From NCBI RefSeq assembly GCF_001039355.2, contig NW_019775524.1, positions 808,773 to 872,772 on the forward strand: 64,000 nucleotides of DNA, given 5' to 3'. Both the position numbers and the translations under genes were made by a program. The notes beneath the pieces are model-generated. The model did no database searches and was not told where the DNA came from. It saw only the letters and a list, made by a program, of their open reading frames with translations. The DNA comes from Lingula anatina (taxonomy: Eukaryota; Brachiopoda; Lingulata; Lingulida; Lingulidae). Positions 34,601 through 46,857 of this stretch are shown here, piece by piece. How positions within the stretch are numbered: position 1 is the first letter of the stretch; each line of letters opens with the position of its first letter.

Positions 34601-37600
34601 CTTAAGACTTAGAACCACGACTCGTGTTCCTTACTTCTTCTCGATCTGTGAATATAAAATCGAACCTCTTCTCAATACTTTCAAGCGCTTGTGTTTTGAC
34701 TTTTTGACGTTCTTGGTTTTGGATATTCTAAATTGACGGAGTGGAAAGGATTTACCGGTTTGAGTGGTATTTACTGTTTAATACTTAAATGAACTAAATT
34801 AGTGCAAAGCATGTCAATTTTAGGTAAAGTGTTCTGTAAAAAAGCCGAAGATTATTTGCGAAAATATGCTCCTACTCTTCCCTTCATCTTATATATACTG
34901 CCTCAGTTGAACAAGACTGCAATTGTTTGTCTTCTTTGTCTGAGACTTGCGGTCAATCGGAAATATGATTTCTATCGCGAGCATGTACATTTAGATACTT
35001 GAGAAGCATTTATGTGTACGCGTGACATTTACGGAAGCTGTCAAACACAGCAGGCTCATTAAAGCAACATGATTGCTGCCTGTTTGACACGCAATTCTCG
35101 CACACGCAATGCAAAAATCCAACTAAATTGACTGATATAATTATATAGAAAAACTTATTGAATCAATATCCACTGTAATTGATGTAACGCCTGTAAACCA
35201 AACAGTTAGGTTAATCGTGAAAGATATTGAAAAGTTTTCAATCCCTCTGTTGTATAGAATACATACATGTAATGTGACATTCGTGTGGGGAAGAGGCTTT
35301 ATGCCATATGTTCTGATCACTTCTTCAACCAAACATGCAGTGTTTGTTTTCTTACCGCGACTATTCAAATGAACGCGAAACACCCTTTTCATTGCGCATG
35401 TCCCGTAGCCAGTTAGGGCGAGTTGCCATTGAAACTCTCGGTCTATACGGAGATCGCTCCAACTCCGCATTGACTCTCGCCGAATGCAAACAGCTTAATT
35501 GAATGACATGCCTCCTCGGGCAGCAAGAGTTGATTAACCATCATGTGCACTTGGCTTCTGTAAGATGTTTCAATTCGTTTTGAGTGTGATCGAACGCACA
35601 AGGAAGTTAATCACCTCCTAGCTGCTCGGAAGGCGTGCCTTTCAAATAATATGGTTGCATTCAGCGCGGAGTCGGATAGATTGACGTGGAACGATGGTTT
35701 TAATGGGAACGCCCCTTAAGACTGAGATCGCCAATTGACCACATTTTTCTTTAAAAATGAAATGAATAAATAAGAAAACTAGATATTAGAACACGTTTAC
35801 GGAAATTAGTGTAGAAATTTACTTTTATCTGGCATCTGTCAGTAGGTCAAGTGAGAAAAAAATAGCTAAAGCCTAGCTAATATTTGCTACGTGTCGCGTG
35901 CAATAAATTTGTATTCGATTTTCTGTGCGATTTTTCCTTTACATCCTAAATGGATACGGGATGCGGCGATGGTGTTTACATTATTCACGGTTGCTGTGCC
36001 GTTTCGCCAGCATGACCTTGAGGTTAGGTAAGAAATAAAAATAGGGATTTCGGTTGCAAAGAGATTATACAAAGCCCCCTAAAGTCGCAGTTGCGTCACA
36101 CCCTCCTTGCGGCTTCCTCTTTGAGCGAAACGTCGTCGGTGCAGCCCCTTATGTTTTTCAGTATTAATTCGGTCAGAATAAGAAAACACACAACTTCAAA
36201 TTCATAGATTTAATTAAAACATCTTCACTAAAATAAATAACTTACTTTAATCTTCCAGCACAGCCATCAGGAAAAAAATCGTTGTCACATCTTCTGACAA
36301 CGAAATCAGACGTGTTTTGTGAAGTCAAACATGCACAAACATAAAGGTGTAACACGCACTTGTGGGTGATATAATGTGTATGTAAGCAGAGGGTCAAAGT
36401 GACCCGTAGCTCTCTGGCCTATAAAAAAGAGCTCGAGTGTAGATGCGGTAATATTCACGGCGGCATCACGGCCTGAACCATAAGTTAATCAATGCAGCTC
36501 GGGGCAATCTCGACATTTGACATTTCATGGGTCACCTTGACAATCTATCTAGAATGATACGTCAACATTTTACAATGCCTCTGTCGGCAAAAAGGAAAAA
36601 AAAAACAATGATTTCTTGTTTTCAACAAAATTTTAAATAAATAAATTGTAAAACAACAAGTTTTTGACGAAGATGGTGTGAAATAAATACAAACTATTTA
36701 CAGTGCATGTTCCATGTTACATACATATTCATGCGTTGATTTGAAAATCACAGGCCTGTGAGAGAAAGGCTGTTACAAATAGACTTCAATCAAATCCAAC
36801 TTTTAAAGCAATGCCCATATGCAGGTCCCTGTATTATGTAATTACAGAAAAGTCTTAAAAATACGGCTTGCGTTGCATAATGCATACTGGAGCTCACACT
36901 GCTCTTTCTGGTCTTTATAAGACCACACAGAGAGTCTATCACTTGATATACACAGACATTTTTCTCTGGTTCATTTCTGCTCTGTAGGCGTTATTCCCTG
37001 TCACGTGTTCACTGCCAACTGTTTGGGCCAATCAAAAGTAATCTGGTTAAGTGGGCGTGGCGAGCGTGGGTCCTCCGTTTAGATGACTGTCTGAACGCGC
37101 TGTCACACCGTGTGTATAGCACCACCGCATAAAAAAAATTACCTAAACGCAGACAAATGCAAAGGGTTCGTAGGAATTATGCCTAGTACGCAGGCAAACG
37201 TTGGTGTACGTTTGCAAACCCGGAGAAAGAGATACAGTAGTATATTTTGGGCATGTTCAAAAACAATTTCATACTCTGCTTGTGTCTTCGTTTTAATACG
37301 TTAGGAACAGGGTAATTTCATACGCTCAAAGTTGTGCGTATAATCGATGGCACATACCATATTCACACGTAGCTCTTTACGGTAAGTGTAACAGAGCATT
37401 TAAACTCCCACGCCTAGTGTAAAGAGGCTTGTATGAGTCTGGTATGTGCCATCGATTATACGCAAATCTTAGCAAAGTATACTTGGACCTTGAGTTCCCC
37501 TTCTATATCTTATTTTTCATCCCTCGGACTTGCTAGCAAAAATGTTAAATTTTAAAAAAATTAAGAGTCACACAAAGGGCTTTACGAAGCTTTATTGTTA

Positions 37601-40600
37601 TTCCAGATTATTATCATCTTAGTGATATCGAGCACAGATATTTATTGAAGTAAATTGTATCATTTTATGCTCTTAAAGTTTTATTAGCATAAATAGCATC
37701 CAGTGCATTCTTGATAGCATGGAGTATAGTAAGAGGAAAAATGAAGCACGAAATTAAATCATTCACCCGGAGTTGTTTAATATATATATAAAAGAACTTT
37801 GTGCAGTTTTTGCTTCCGTGATGAAATCTCCGGAGCGTTCATTTTGCACATTAGCATAAGTTGATTACAAAGTGAGTAAACTAGTGAGAAGGCGACCCAA
37901 AATCCACTAAGCCCCAACATGCATATCCTTTTTGATTATTTATTCTGATCCGAAAATTGGAAATCATATTATGCATGTTCTGAGCTGAAATGCTCTGTTT
38001 GTTGCAGGACTCCAACGGGGAACCTAGTCTTCACGGCCCTTCGCCTCACAATCAGACCCAAAGCTCAGTTTCCACAGAATTAGAACACCGCAATCGCACA
38101 ATCGGTCATAATCAAACCATCGAAGCCGGGGATGTAAACACCATTCCAGACTCTCCCCAGCCTCTCGTCACAAGAAGCAGCGCCGAAAACACTGAAAGTG
38201 TTCCAACCAAACCTCCGTGCACCTCAGGCGGCTCCGTCAGCAATGGTACCATAGCTACAAACACCTCTGCCGCCACCGGGGACCTCGCCAGCATCACAAC
38301 TGGCGAGCCTCAATGTGCCGTGACCGTTGACGCGAGCGCACATGATCTTACGTCTGCATCGACCCACTACAGCATAGGACAACACATCGAGCAACTTATT
38401 CGTGCCCCGGGCGACAAGTGCATCGAAGTAGTGAATGGCCAGACAGGTGCTTCAAAATTCAAAGTTGAGACATCGTGTAGCTGTGACGTCAACTGTGGCA
38501 TATTTGGTGACTGTTGTTTAGACTTCAGTCGAACCTGTAACGGAACCAAGACTCTCAGAAATTTCGTCGTCACGGGCCCGGAGGTGCCGCACACCACCTG
38601 CTTTAACCCATCCTTTGACGCCAAGTCTGACAGAACCGATTTTTACCTCATGGTCACTTCCTGTCCTTTCATGAATCACAACGTGCTTTGTGATCCCACA
38701 ATCACCGATTCTGACGAGGTTATCCGTGACCCCACGGTCTTTCTTCCTGTCCATGATGTCAGATCCGGCATCACTTTCAGAAACCAGTACTGCGCACGCT
38801 GTCACAACGTTACATCGTTTGAGCCCTGGCATTTCGAAGTCAAATGCACCTTCGACGATGAAAACTACATCATTCAAGGCATCATGGAGGTGTTCGGCCT
38901 ATCAAGTCAGCACTTCGGCGCAGACTCACAAATTCCTCCCATCCCCTTCTCAGACACGATAGCCAAGGTAGTGAAGTCACCGAATTGTTTTATGTTCCCT
39001 CATAACGCCAACGATACCAGGCGGCGGCGTTGCGATCCAGAAGGAGCTGGCGGAAGTCCACTGACGGTCCCCTCCTTCACGTGTCCCGAGGTGTTGGAAT
39101 CTGGTGACGCTGCAGCAGAGCAAAGACGTGGCGGTTCGAACCAGGGGTGTGAGTCGTACCATAATCCCACTAAGATCTCTTTGGAAGATGGCGCCGAGAC
39201 GGAGAGTTTCTACGTTAGAAATACCCACTGTCTGTTTTGTCCAAGTCCGAACATAGGGGTGAAAGCTTGTTCTAAGCGAGGTGAGTAGCACCCATGTCCT
39301 TCTAAGATATTGGATAGGTGCCTTAATCATATCAAACCAAATCAAATAGCCACTGCCAGAAAAAAAGGGGCTAGACATTAAATATACACATTTCGTAGGG
39401 AATTCTATCTAAACCCCTGTCCCAAGCAGTAGTTCATAAGAAAGTATACATGTAGTAAAGAAATCATAGTTTATAACCATTCATCCATATGCCAGTTTGT
39501 GCCATTGACTTGTCTGTATATTTAGCACAAGTTACGTCCAGGCGTGGCTTGTCGCGTGTATTGATATACAGTTATCACCTGGGATGACCATAGAAATAGC
39601 ACACCGCTTTAAAGCACGGGTAAAAGACGATGTAAACTTCATATACCGGTAGATGAGTTGAATCGAAGATGATTTTTAAAATACTGTTGATTAAAAAAAA
39701 ACGCTTTTTTGTAATGTCCCGCGGTCATTTTGTTCAAACTCAGTATAATGTCGTTCAAATAGTATATATTGAATTTTTATCACTGATTGGTATAATTAAC
39801 ATTTCAGATGATCAGGCAGAGAGAGGGGTTCGAGAATATTCATTCAAACTGAGAAATCCTGCCGAAAATCACCAAGCTTGTGTCAGGAATCGGGAAGCAT
39901 TTCATGACTCTGGGAAAGTGAGCATTGTTTTTTCATTTAGTTACACGACAGTTCATCCTTGGGTATGATTATTCAATTATAAGCAGGACTATCTTGGAAA
40001 TGATATTTGTAACGCCTTTGCTTTTAGGATGAGAAAAGTATATTGTTTGTTAAATGTGCTCAGTATTGAAAGAATGGAAGGCATTTTACAGAATAACCCA
40101 TTTTCTTTTTTGATTCTAGGACAATTCCCCCCCCGGACAATTCCCCCCCCCCGGACTTTTCCCCCCAGGACAATTCCACCCCGCACGACCCCCCCCAAGA
40201 AATATATATTTATATACAAATATAAAGTAGAAAGTGTAAAGTTCAAAACATTTCATCCATTTTATTAATATTTTTAGTGTGATAATACAACTTCATCATG
40301 AAACAAATTATTTTATAACAAATTACCTTTTCATTGAGTACAAGTACAGGAAGATTTATTAAATATCTAATCGAAGTATAACCACCTATCCTTCAGGTAA
40401 AGGTAGGGTAAACAGATGAACAGGTAAACATATTTTATAAATATTTTTAGTGTGGTGGATGGTGGGTAGTGGCCAAGCAATTAAAAGTGACAAATAGTCA
40501 CAGGGATACCTGGATAAGCGAGAAAATCTGTTTACCCCACCTCTCCCTAGAGATGCACCTTGATTCAAGACTTACTCAATCAAGGGGGGGGGGGAGAAAT

Positions 40601-42828
40601 AAAGCAATTAAAAGTAACAGTTAATTCATTGAAGGGCTACCTGGATGATTGAGATCATCTGTTTACCCCTCCTTTACCTGGAGATATATACTTTGATCAG
40701 ATTTTTAATAAAATGTTCTGTACTTCTATCTCGAAAATTTTATGTACTTGTACTCCATGAAAATAATTTGTTTAATAAAATTAATATTATCTATCCTTGA
40801 TTTGCATCATCACACTAAGAAATATTCAGAAAATGGAAAAGATTTGAACTTTGTACTCTTTACTTTATATTTGTATATAAATATATATATTCTTAGGGGG
40901 GAATCGTCCGGGGGGGAATTGTCCTGATACCTTCTTTTTTCTATACTATATTTAGACTTTACGATATATATATATATATATATATTTTTTTAGAATTGCT
41001 CTATTGTACAAAATTTCATATCTCGGCTGTTTGTTGCCAACAGATATTGAGTCTGAAAAATTGAAAATTTTCTCTTCTTCATTGGCAGTTATGGCTAAAA
41101 TAAGTAAATTAGTGTTATTTCCTTAATAGTTATTGTTTTTCCTTTCATTATTTTCAGATAATGTGCTCTGGAAATAACTGCCCTTTAGTCGTCCAATCAG
41201 ATGAAGAAATTTGCGAAAGCGCGGTATACGAATTAGAAAATTTCGTTTTTGATTTGACCGTCGTCGCTAAGCCTTTTTCCGCAGTTCCACCGTTTGCTCC
41301 CTTTGATAACGAGACAATTTGCCGAGAACTACACAAGATAATCACGGACCTGTCTATTTCCGGTGTGACCTTTGACCCGGACTACAAAGCGGAGTGCGAT
41401 TTACAAATGGTACCAGAAGAGATCACTGTCGCTCGCAATGCTTTAGTTACCCTTGACATGAAGTACACCATAGAGGCCGCGGCCACGCCATTCCACCTGA
41501 TCTCTCTCATGAACTACCTGCAGGACCATCTGGCGACCTTCCAACCCTCGGTTATTTACGACGACATGGTCATATGGGTAGTTTCTGTTAGCGCAAACGG
41601 TTTTCACTACACAGAAATTCTTCAGGAAACTGACGGGTGGTACTGGAACGGGACACTCTTTCACCTCTACTGTCCCATGCTCGTGTTTCGCACCGATGTT
41701 TTGGCGTTTGTCAATAGTTCCCTATTGGAGTTTAAACGCCACAAGGCTGTCGTTTTCTCCTCCGATTTTGAGGTTCACGGGGACAAAGTATATATCTGTA
41801 AAGATGCCTATTTCAAGGCGTCCGAGATAGCTTTGGCGAAGATTAAGCTCGACAAACGTGTAAACGCCGGGTTCGAAGGCATCCTGTCCTTTACTCTCAG
41901 CACAATATCAGTAGTGGCCCTCTTTGTTCACTTTGTTGTTTATCTAATGACCCCTGCTCTGCGTAACCTGCCTGATAAGACGACCATGAATTTAGTCGGA
42001 TCCCTTTTCTGTGCCCAGGTCCTTTTCCTGCTCGGCGCCGAGTCTGATTTTCGGTCAATGGTTCCTCTTTGTGTCACCATTGCTGTCATGTCTCATTTCT
42101 TCTGGCTTTCCACTTTCGCTTGGATGTTCGTCTGTTCATACAGCATGTTCCGTATCTTTACCCGCCCATTTCCCGCCATGAATTACTACAAGAACAGCTC
42201 CAAGAGGAAGCTGTGGCGGTACATGCTGTTCGCGTATGGCATCCCGTTGCTCCTGGTCACCGTTTGCATCACCCTGCAGTACTGCGATTGCGCCGATATC
42301 AACATCGGTTATGGCCGCGATATTTGCATTCTGGCCGGTGCGCAGGGCATCGCTTACTTTTTTGGGGCCCCAATTGCCTTGGTTTTGCTTTGCAATATTG
42401 TTTTCTTCATCACTATTCTGATCACCATGCGGTCTGTGTCCACGGTTCAGATCCAGAAAAACAAAAGCAAAGGAGAAGGCAACAGCCAGCTGTTGTTGGT
42501 CACCGTGAAGCTGACCATACTGATGGGTTTCAGTTGGTCGTTTGGCTTCATTGCCATTTTGACCGATCTGGACTTCTTCTGGATTCTCTTCATTGTCCTT
42601 AACTGTCTTCAAGGCGTCTCGGTGACCCTTGTCAATCTGTCCAGTAGGCGTTTCCGTACTCTTTTCCTGCCCCGCCTGAAGAGGTTCCTCAACAGAGACA
42701 TGAAGCGAGACGCGACCAGTAGTAAACTGAACGGAACACTGGAGATAGAGCTGCCCTCTAGGGTACGCCGAGAAAACGAGCCGTGCAAGCAGACCGGCAA
42801 GTCCCTCGAGAGCCCGTCGTCAGGGTGA
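30027..42828 (+). CDS. Somatomedin-B-containing, methuselah-like class B 7TM receptor, 1238 residues
   Basis: Exons 30027-30689, 38008-39280, 39808-39917 and 41158-42828 join in frame (phases 0, 1, 0); stop TGA 42826. The start MVGPLGPFLVAFLLFHTSYG gives a clear signal peptide; ATGs further upstream in the same frame (from 29901) would hide it. A polar, proline-rich region follows to about residue 350 with many N-glycosylation sites. At about 359-398 comes a somatomedin-B-like module (CSCDVNCGIFGDCCLDF...C). A cysteine-rich ectodomain leads to seven membrane segments at about 921-1180, including LPDKTTMNLVGSLFCAQVLF, HFFWLSTFAWMFVCSY, FGAPIALVLLCNIVFFI and KLTILMGFSWSFGFIAIL, the pattern of methuselah-like family 2 receptors. 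No GPS autoproteolysis motif (H-L-S/T) precedes TM1, so it is not a typical adhesion receptor. It should sit in the plasma membrane; its ligand is unknown. A poly(A) signal AATAAA is at 44571. Confidence 0.9.
31543..31603. repeat. (TA)n microsatellite
   Basis: About 60 bases of TA dinucleotides. Confidence 0.97.
32198..32438 (+). mobile_element. Candidate short retroposon insertion with (ATT)n tail
   Basis: Present in one of two otherwise matching blocks: the other copy reads AATAAGCCATGTAAGG straight across. The insert ends AATAAAATTATTATTATTAT, which looks like the tail of a SINE or truncated LINE. It has no coding capacity and no clear Pol III box. Confidence 0.5.
33294..33602. mobile_element. 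MITE family C member, interrupted by assembly gap
   Basis: The left end TTAGGGCGCGTTGCCATTGA carries GACTCTCGCCGAATGC inward. The right end has GCATTCAGCGCGGAGTC and TAATGGGAACGCCCCC. The inner part contains a second inverted pair around GTTAATCACCTCCTAGC and GCATGCCTCC-like words. The N follows directly at 33603. Confidence 0.75.
33603..33603. other. Assembly gap (single N)
   Basis: Single N at the right end of the first duplicated block and its MITE. Confidence 0.95.
33625..34440. repeat. Region of repeated TTGCAACC / GGTTGCAA words, possible repetitive element
   Basis: It contains more than ten short words such as TGCAACCGGT, GGTTGCAAC, GTTGCAAG and TCGCAAG in both orientations. TAACCCAGCG lies near the left end and GTGACCCAGCC near the right. 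This density is far above chance and fits a non-autonomous element with internal subrepeats. Ends are not clear. No gene is seen. Confidence 0.5.
34435..35718 (+). repeat. Duplicated block, copy 2 (pairs with 32085-33602)
   Basis: Same order of landmarks as copy 1 (AAGATGTCGCGCACC, AAGGTAGAGCTGGATATAAA, CGCGTGACATTTACGGAAGC, family C MITE) but without the 240-base insertion. It continues through the MITE end into unique DNA. Confidence 0.9.
35413..35718. mobile_element. MITE family C member, complete
   Basis: Left end GTTAGGGCGAGTTGCCATTG and right end TAATGGGAACGCCCCTTAA form the outer inverted repeat. GACTCTCGCCGAATGC and GCATTCAGCGCGGAGTC form an inner one. It is the intact counterpart of the element cut by the N at 33603. 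Confidence 0.78.
37335..37464. mobile_element. Short element with perfect 25-bp inverted ends
   Basis: 37335-37359 (TGCGTATAATCGATGGCACA...) is the exact reverse complement of 37440-37464. The 80 bases between are unique in the window. The size and shape suit a very small MITE, but no target duplication is obvious. Confidence 0.65.
40118..40925. mobile_element. 0.8 kb foldback element with GGACAATTCC-repeat ends
   Basis: The left end has several GGACAATTCCCCCCCC units (40118-40195) and the right end their complement, GGGGGGAATTGTCC (40896-40925). Inside, the two halves match as imperfect inverted repeats: an AT-rich part with TTTATATTTGTATATAAATAT, then TTAGTGTGAT, GAGTACAAGTAC and GGTAAAGG...GGGTAAACAGATGA. 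A subrepeat (AAGCAATTAAAAGT, TACCTGGAT, TCTGTTTACCCC) occurs twice near the centre. It lies in intron 3 of the receptor gene. No coding capacity. Confidence 0.85.
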
Positions 42829-43164
42829 CCATGCGCAGGCGCTGGAGGTCAGTTTGGGACGCACCTTCCTACTTCATCTAAGTAGTGGGAAGCGAAACAA
42901 AGTGTTGTCGATTTTTAGTTTGTCTGTAACCGTCACTCTGTATTTTGTTTCAATTTAATGGATGGAATATGTATTCGAATAGGTGACAAACAGAGATGCG
43001 CGCGCATGCACGCGTGTGATTGTGAGGTGAGGAAAGTATGCACTGTACTGTATTATATTTTTTTCAAAGTATTAGCAGCCAAGTGTCTTATATTAAACAT
43101 TGTGATTCTTTACACTTTTCGTGTGCGCACACACACACATGCACACACACACGCACGTATATAC

Positions 43165-43196
<32 letters not shown>

Positions 43197-44595
43197 TTTT
43201 ACACATTTTATACCAACTTCATGACTAGATTTGTGAAACGCTTGTTACTTCAAGCTAAGACATCTCGCCAACACAGAGATTGGCGTTTTCCCGAGTTTCA
43301 TGACAGCCATGTATGCTTTGTTGCCGCCAACTTATTGTAATAGTAGATCTTGCCATTCTAATATTGATTTTACTCCTAGTTTAGAACAACACTTGCTAAT
43401 GCAAAATGAAGGAGATTTTCCCCGTAAACACTTGATGTCAATTCTCTTGCATAAGGTACACTTATGTTTCTCAAAATAGAAAACGACGAGGCGTAATTTA
43501 CAATAATATCTGGTCCACGTTACAGTGCTACAACCGTGACACATACTTCTACATAATACGATATTGTTTTGGTAATTTATGCTATCACTGAAACTGCAGT
43601 TGTCATAAGTATTTGTTTAACACATTTGCAATGGGCAGTAGCAAATATTTTTTTCACATATTTGTTTAACGTAATGTGATAACGTGATAACGTAATGGTC
43701 GTTAGATATTTCATGCCAATATTATTTGAACCGTTATTATTCTAGCTATTTTAGAAAATAGACTATTATTATAATTATATTAAAATATTTTTCAAAATGG
43801 ACATGTGAAATACTTTAAGTATGGCACTGTTTTAAATTAAAAACAAGATAAAATATTACACGTACTTCACTAATTAAGGTCATCCAGCTACCTTTGAGTC
43901 TTTTGGAATCTCAAACTGCACATGATATATTATATGTTTATTTATATTTCTTTATATTTTGTAGATGTATTTAAAGTTGACGTACATAATTTTGTTCAGT
44001 AATGACTCGATCTTCTCAATGGCCAAAAAAGTTATCAATCTTTCAGATACATAATTTTAGAATCATTAGAATATATATTTCTATATGGCATTTGTGATGC
44101 TTTCTCTGCATGGAATTGAACTTAGGGCAATTGAGTGCCAATGCTCAACAGAAATATTCTTATTTCAAGCAATTGTGACTTTAAAAACACAAGGTCTGTA
44201 AAATTCACAATTTCCCCCATGAAAAAGATCAAGTCATTACCGTATGCGCATATTTTACAGAAGTCACACGTGCCTTTCTGGCAGGTTAACCTCTACAAAA
44301 CAGCACACTGTGAATTTTAAAGGTTTTTTATTCCCTAAGATTTTTTAAAGGAAATGTCAATATATTTTAATTTCTTGTTATTTCCAAATTAGCATATTCT
44401 ATTTTGAAAAAAAAAAAAAACAGAATTTCATCAGCACTTTTTTGAGTTGAATATGCCGCTGATCATGATCTGAGTGAATGGTTTCATCAAGCGTTTTCTT
44501 CTGTTAAAAAATATACATAAATATATATTTTTATATTTGGATAAAAGAGATAAGTATTTGTTTAAATGGAAATAAAATATTCAGGACGCACTCTG
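42829..44595 (+). other. Probable 3' UTR of the receptor gene, with CA microsatellite
   Basis: Runs from the stop codon to AATAAA at 44571-44576, which is followed by GTGTCTTTCTCATTG, a GT/T-rich stretch of the kind found after cleavage sites. A CA microsatellite is at 43128-43195. No other coding frame is recognisable. Confidence 0.5.
43128..43195 (+). repeat. (CA)n microsatellite
   Basis: CA repeat with a short interruption (ACGCACGTATATACTTA), inside the probable 3' UTR. Confidence 0.95.
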
Positions 44596-44682
44596 TGTCT
44601 TTCTCATTGTCGCGTTTTCTCTAAACAAACTAAAGTAAGCTCCCTTTTATAGTCGTAAACCACTGCCAAATTGACCAACAGG

Positions 44683-44683
44683 N
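44683..44683. other. Assembly gap (single N)
   Basis: Single N in the spacer. No duplicated flank was seen around this one. Confidence 0.95.
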
Positions 44684-46857
44684 TTTTTAATTCTCTCATC
44701 CAATCTGCCACGAACAGGTTAAGTATGCCAGAAAACATATTGGCACATACAGGCAGAAAAGCTCTTCATCTGTGAATTCTGAAATAATGAGAAATAAAGA
44801 AGCTGACAATAATTGTAATGAAAAAATAACAATAAATAAAGAGCTAACAGAGCAATTTTAGAATACGCTAAGGTACGTAGAGTGGTACGTATTACATATC
44901 ATACCGGTACATGGTAAACCCATGGCATTCAATGAAAGTTAAACTAAACAACATGAATTGTGTTTTACTTTAGAAGGCCTGCTTTACAAACGTAATCACT
45001 AACCAGAATTACCTTTGTTAAATGTTTGTCATCCTTTTCAGTTCTAGAGTTCAGCTACAACCCGCAACAGATCCACATTTATCCGCCTCTCTCACTTCTT
45101 TACACGTGTTCACTCCAATTTGTTTACGCAAACTCTTAATACATATGTAGCTAGGTCAACATTTAATCTCCTGCATAAATGATATTAGATTACGTAAATT
45201 CAAACCCTTTTCCTAAGGTAAGGCCCTTCAAAAATGATAAATTCTCATTAATAAAATCATACAAAAGTGGCCCAATATTCCAAATGCATATCCACAAGCA
45301 CATGTTTGCCTTTTGCGTATCACGCATCAAGAATAGGTGAAGGTCGTTCATAAAAATACTCACTGAAACTTGTTCAAACTGGATGTGTGCGATTCAGCAT
45401 CGATTTAAGGTTAGTTTCAATTAAATGCGAATAAAATATGTAACCTTTAACGGTTTTTAGATAGAAAAATTTTATAGTTTGGCAGCGGTATCGAGAAGCG
45501 CCATTTTTTTCAAGATTTTTAGTTGAATGTTGGATTAGGACACCGTGTGACCATACTAGAAAGTGTGCAAACTATTCCCTTCAAAATCTTATACTTTGGA
45601 TGATATTTTAACTCATATCTAAAAATGAAAAAAATTTAGGCTGGCAACTTTTTTTCTCGCAATATAGTCCCACCCCCTACGAGAGTCATTTTGAAACCGA
45701 TTTTTTTTCATAAATTCAAAATCGTGAACATATTTCATTTTAATTTGTGGATGTTTCAGTAATCCTTTGAAATCTTGAGTAAGAGCATGAACTTTTCATA
45801 TTATCTTTACAAAATCACAACTCAAAACGCCCTGGTTTGTTATTAAAAGGATTTTATTTGCAAGGTACGGTTTTTCACGTCAGCCATCGCAGATGTCCAG
45901 AAACGGCGCTACTTCGTGACGCGGACTCACTGAAAAGTTTCAAATAACCGCCATGACGTTACGTTTTTCAGCCAGTTGCCACATGACTGGATTAGCGTGT
46001 CTGTCTATACATTTCTGGGAAATGCTCGAATTACTTGGAAAACTGATACCAATTTTGTAATTTAAAAACCAAGTCCCTGCGTCATACCTTATTGTCACAA
46101 CTAATTAGAAACGAAGGAAGTCGCATCTGCCGCCGTATTGTCTTCTAAATCGAGAACATCTCGCACAAGTTATCAAGTATCTTCAGTTCTTCGATAAACG
46201 CCTGATTAGCGTCATTATCCCTTTGGTTGGTTTGCAGGGGAAGTTAGGGTTGCATGCCAGTCGCCTATTTGGTTATAAATCATGCAAACTGTCGGCTTTG
46301 TTATGTCACTGTTATTCCAGAAAGCTTCGCTTATCGTTTTTTCTCTTTTCGAGACGAAACAAAATATCATGAATGCTACATGGTTTGGCTTCGACATCAG
46401 GAGAAACATATACGACGTCTGGAGGGGAGCATCGCCGGGTTTTAACCGGTGCCTCTAACGTAATTAAGGTTCTTTTAAAAAAAATTAAAAAGACCAAGGT
46501 GCGAAACCTTTCCTACAATATTTCATATTAATCCATATTCTTAAAAAAAAAAAATGAACTAGTGCACTGACTGAAATACTCTTCCGTTTTGGCATTCAGA
46601 GGACATTGCACAATCACATCAAATTCGCCTTTAAAAGAGAGTCATTTGTATTTATTTGTATGAATCATTATACCAAGTCCACTTGTGCAGCATCACTCCG
46701 CAATCAAATGAGTCCACACTCTACTAGCCAACCATGCATTTTCCTTATATATAAGATTTTACTTAGTTGCAGAGTTCTCGTTAAACAGATGATAATCTCA
46801 CCTCAATTTACAAAGCAGCAAAATTGATGATAAACGCATCCTCAGAAATGCACTGCA

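Larger units (their letters stand above)
30690..38007 (+). other. 7.3 kb first intron of the receptor gene, rich in repeats
   Basis: Holds a TA microsatellite, a duplicated 1.3-1.5 kb block interrupted by an N, two family C MITEs within that block, a region of GGTTGCAACC-like words and a 25-bp inverted repeat. No separate gene could be supported inside it on either strand. Confidence 0.7.

Noticed and set aside
37990-38007. ATG in frame just upstream of receptor exon 2 as the true start
   Set aside because: It lies before a good splice acceptor, and exon 1 with a signal peptide joins exon 2 in phase. Kept only as a possible alternative start.
39133-39147. GGTTCGAACC word as a tRNA B-box
   Set aside because: It lies within the receptor coding exon with no A-box or cloverleaf around it.
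41158-41900. Adhesion GPCR with a GAIN/GPS domain
   Set aside because: No HLS/T cleavage motif or paired GPS tryptophans and cysteines were seen before TM1.
42069-42612. 177-residue plus-strand and 158-residue minus-strand frames
   Set aside because: Both overlap the 7TM exon, whose own frame is a strong receptor match; they are shadows.
46215-46497. Three overlapping 60-residue frames on both strands
   Set aside because: Length is within chance for this base composition, and no supporting signal was found.
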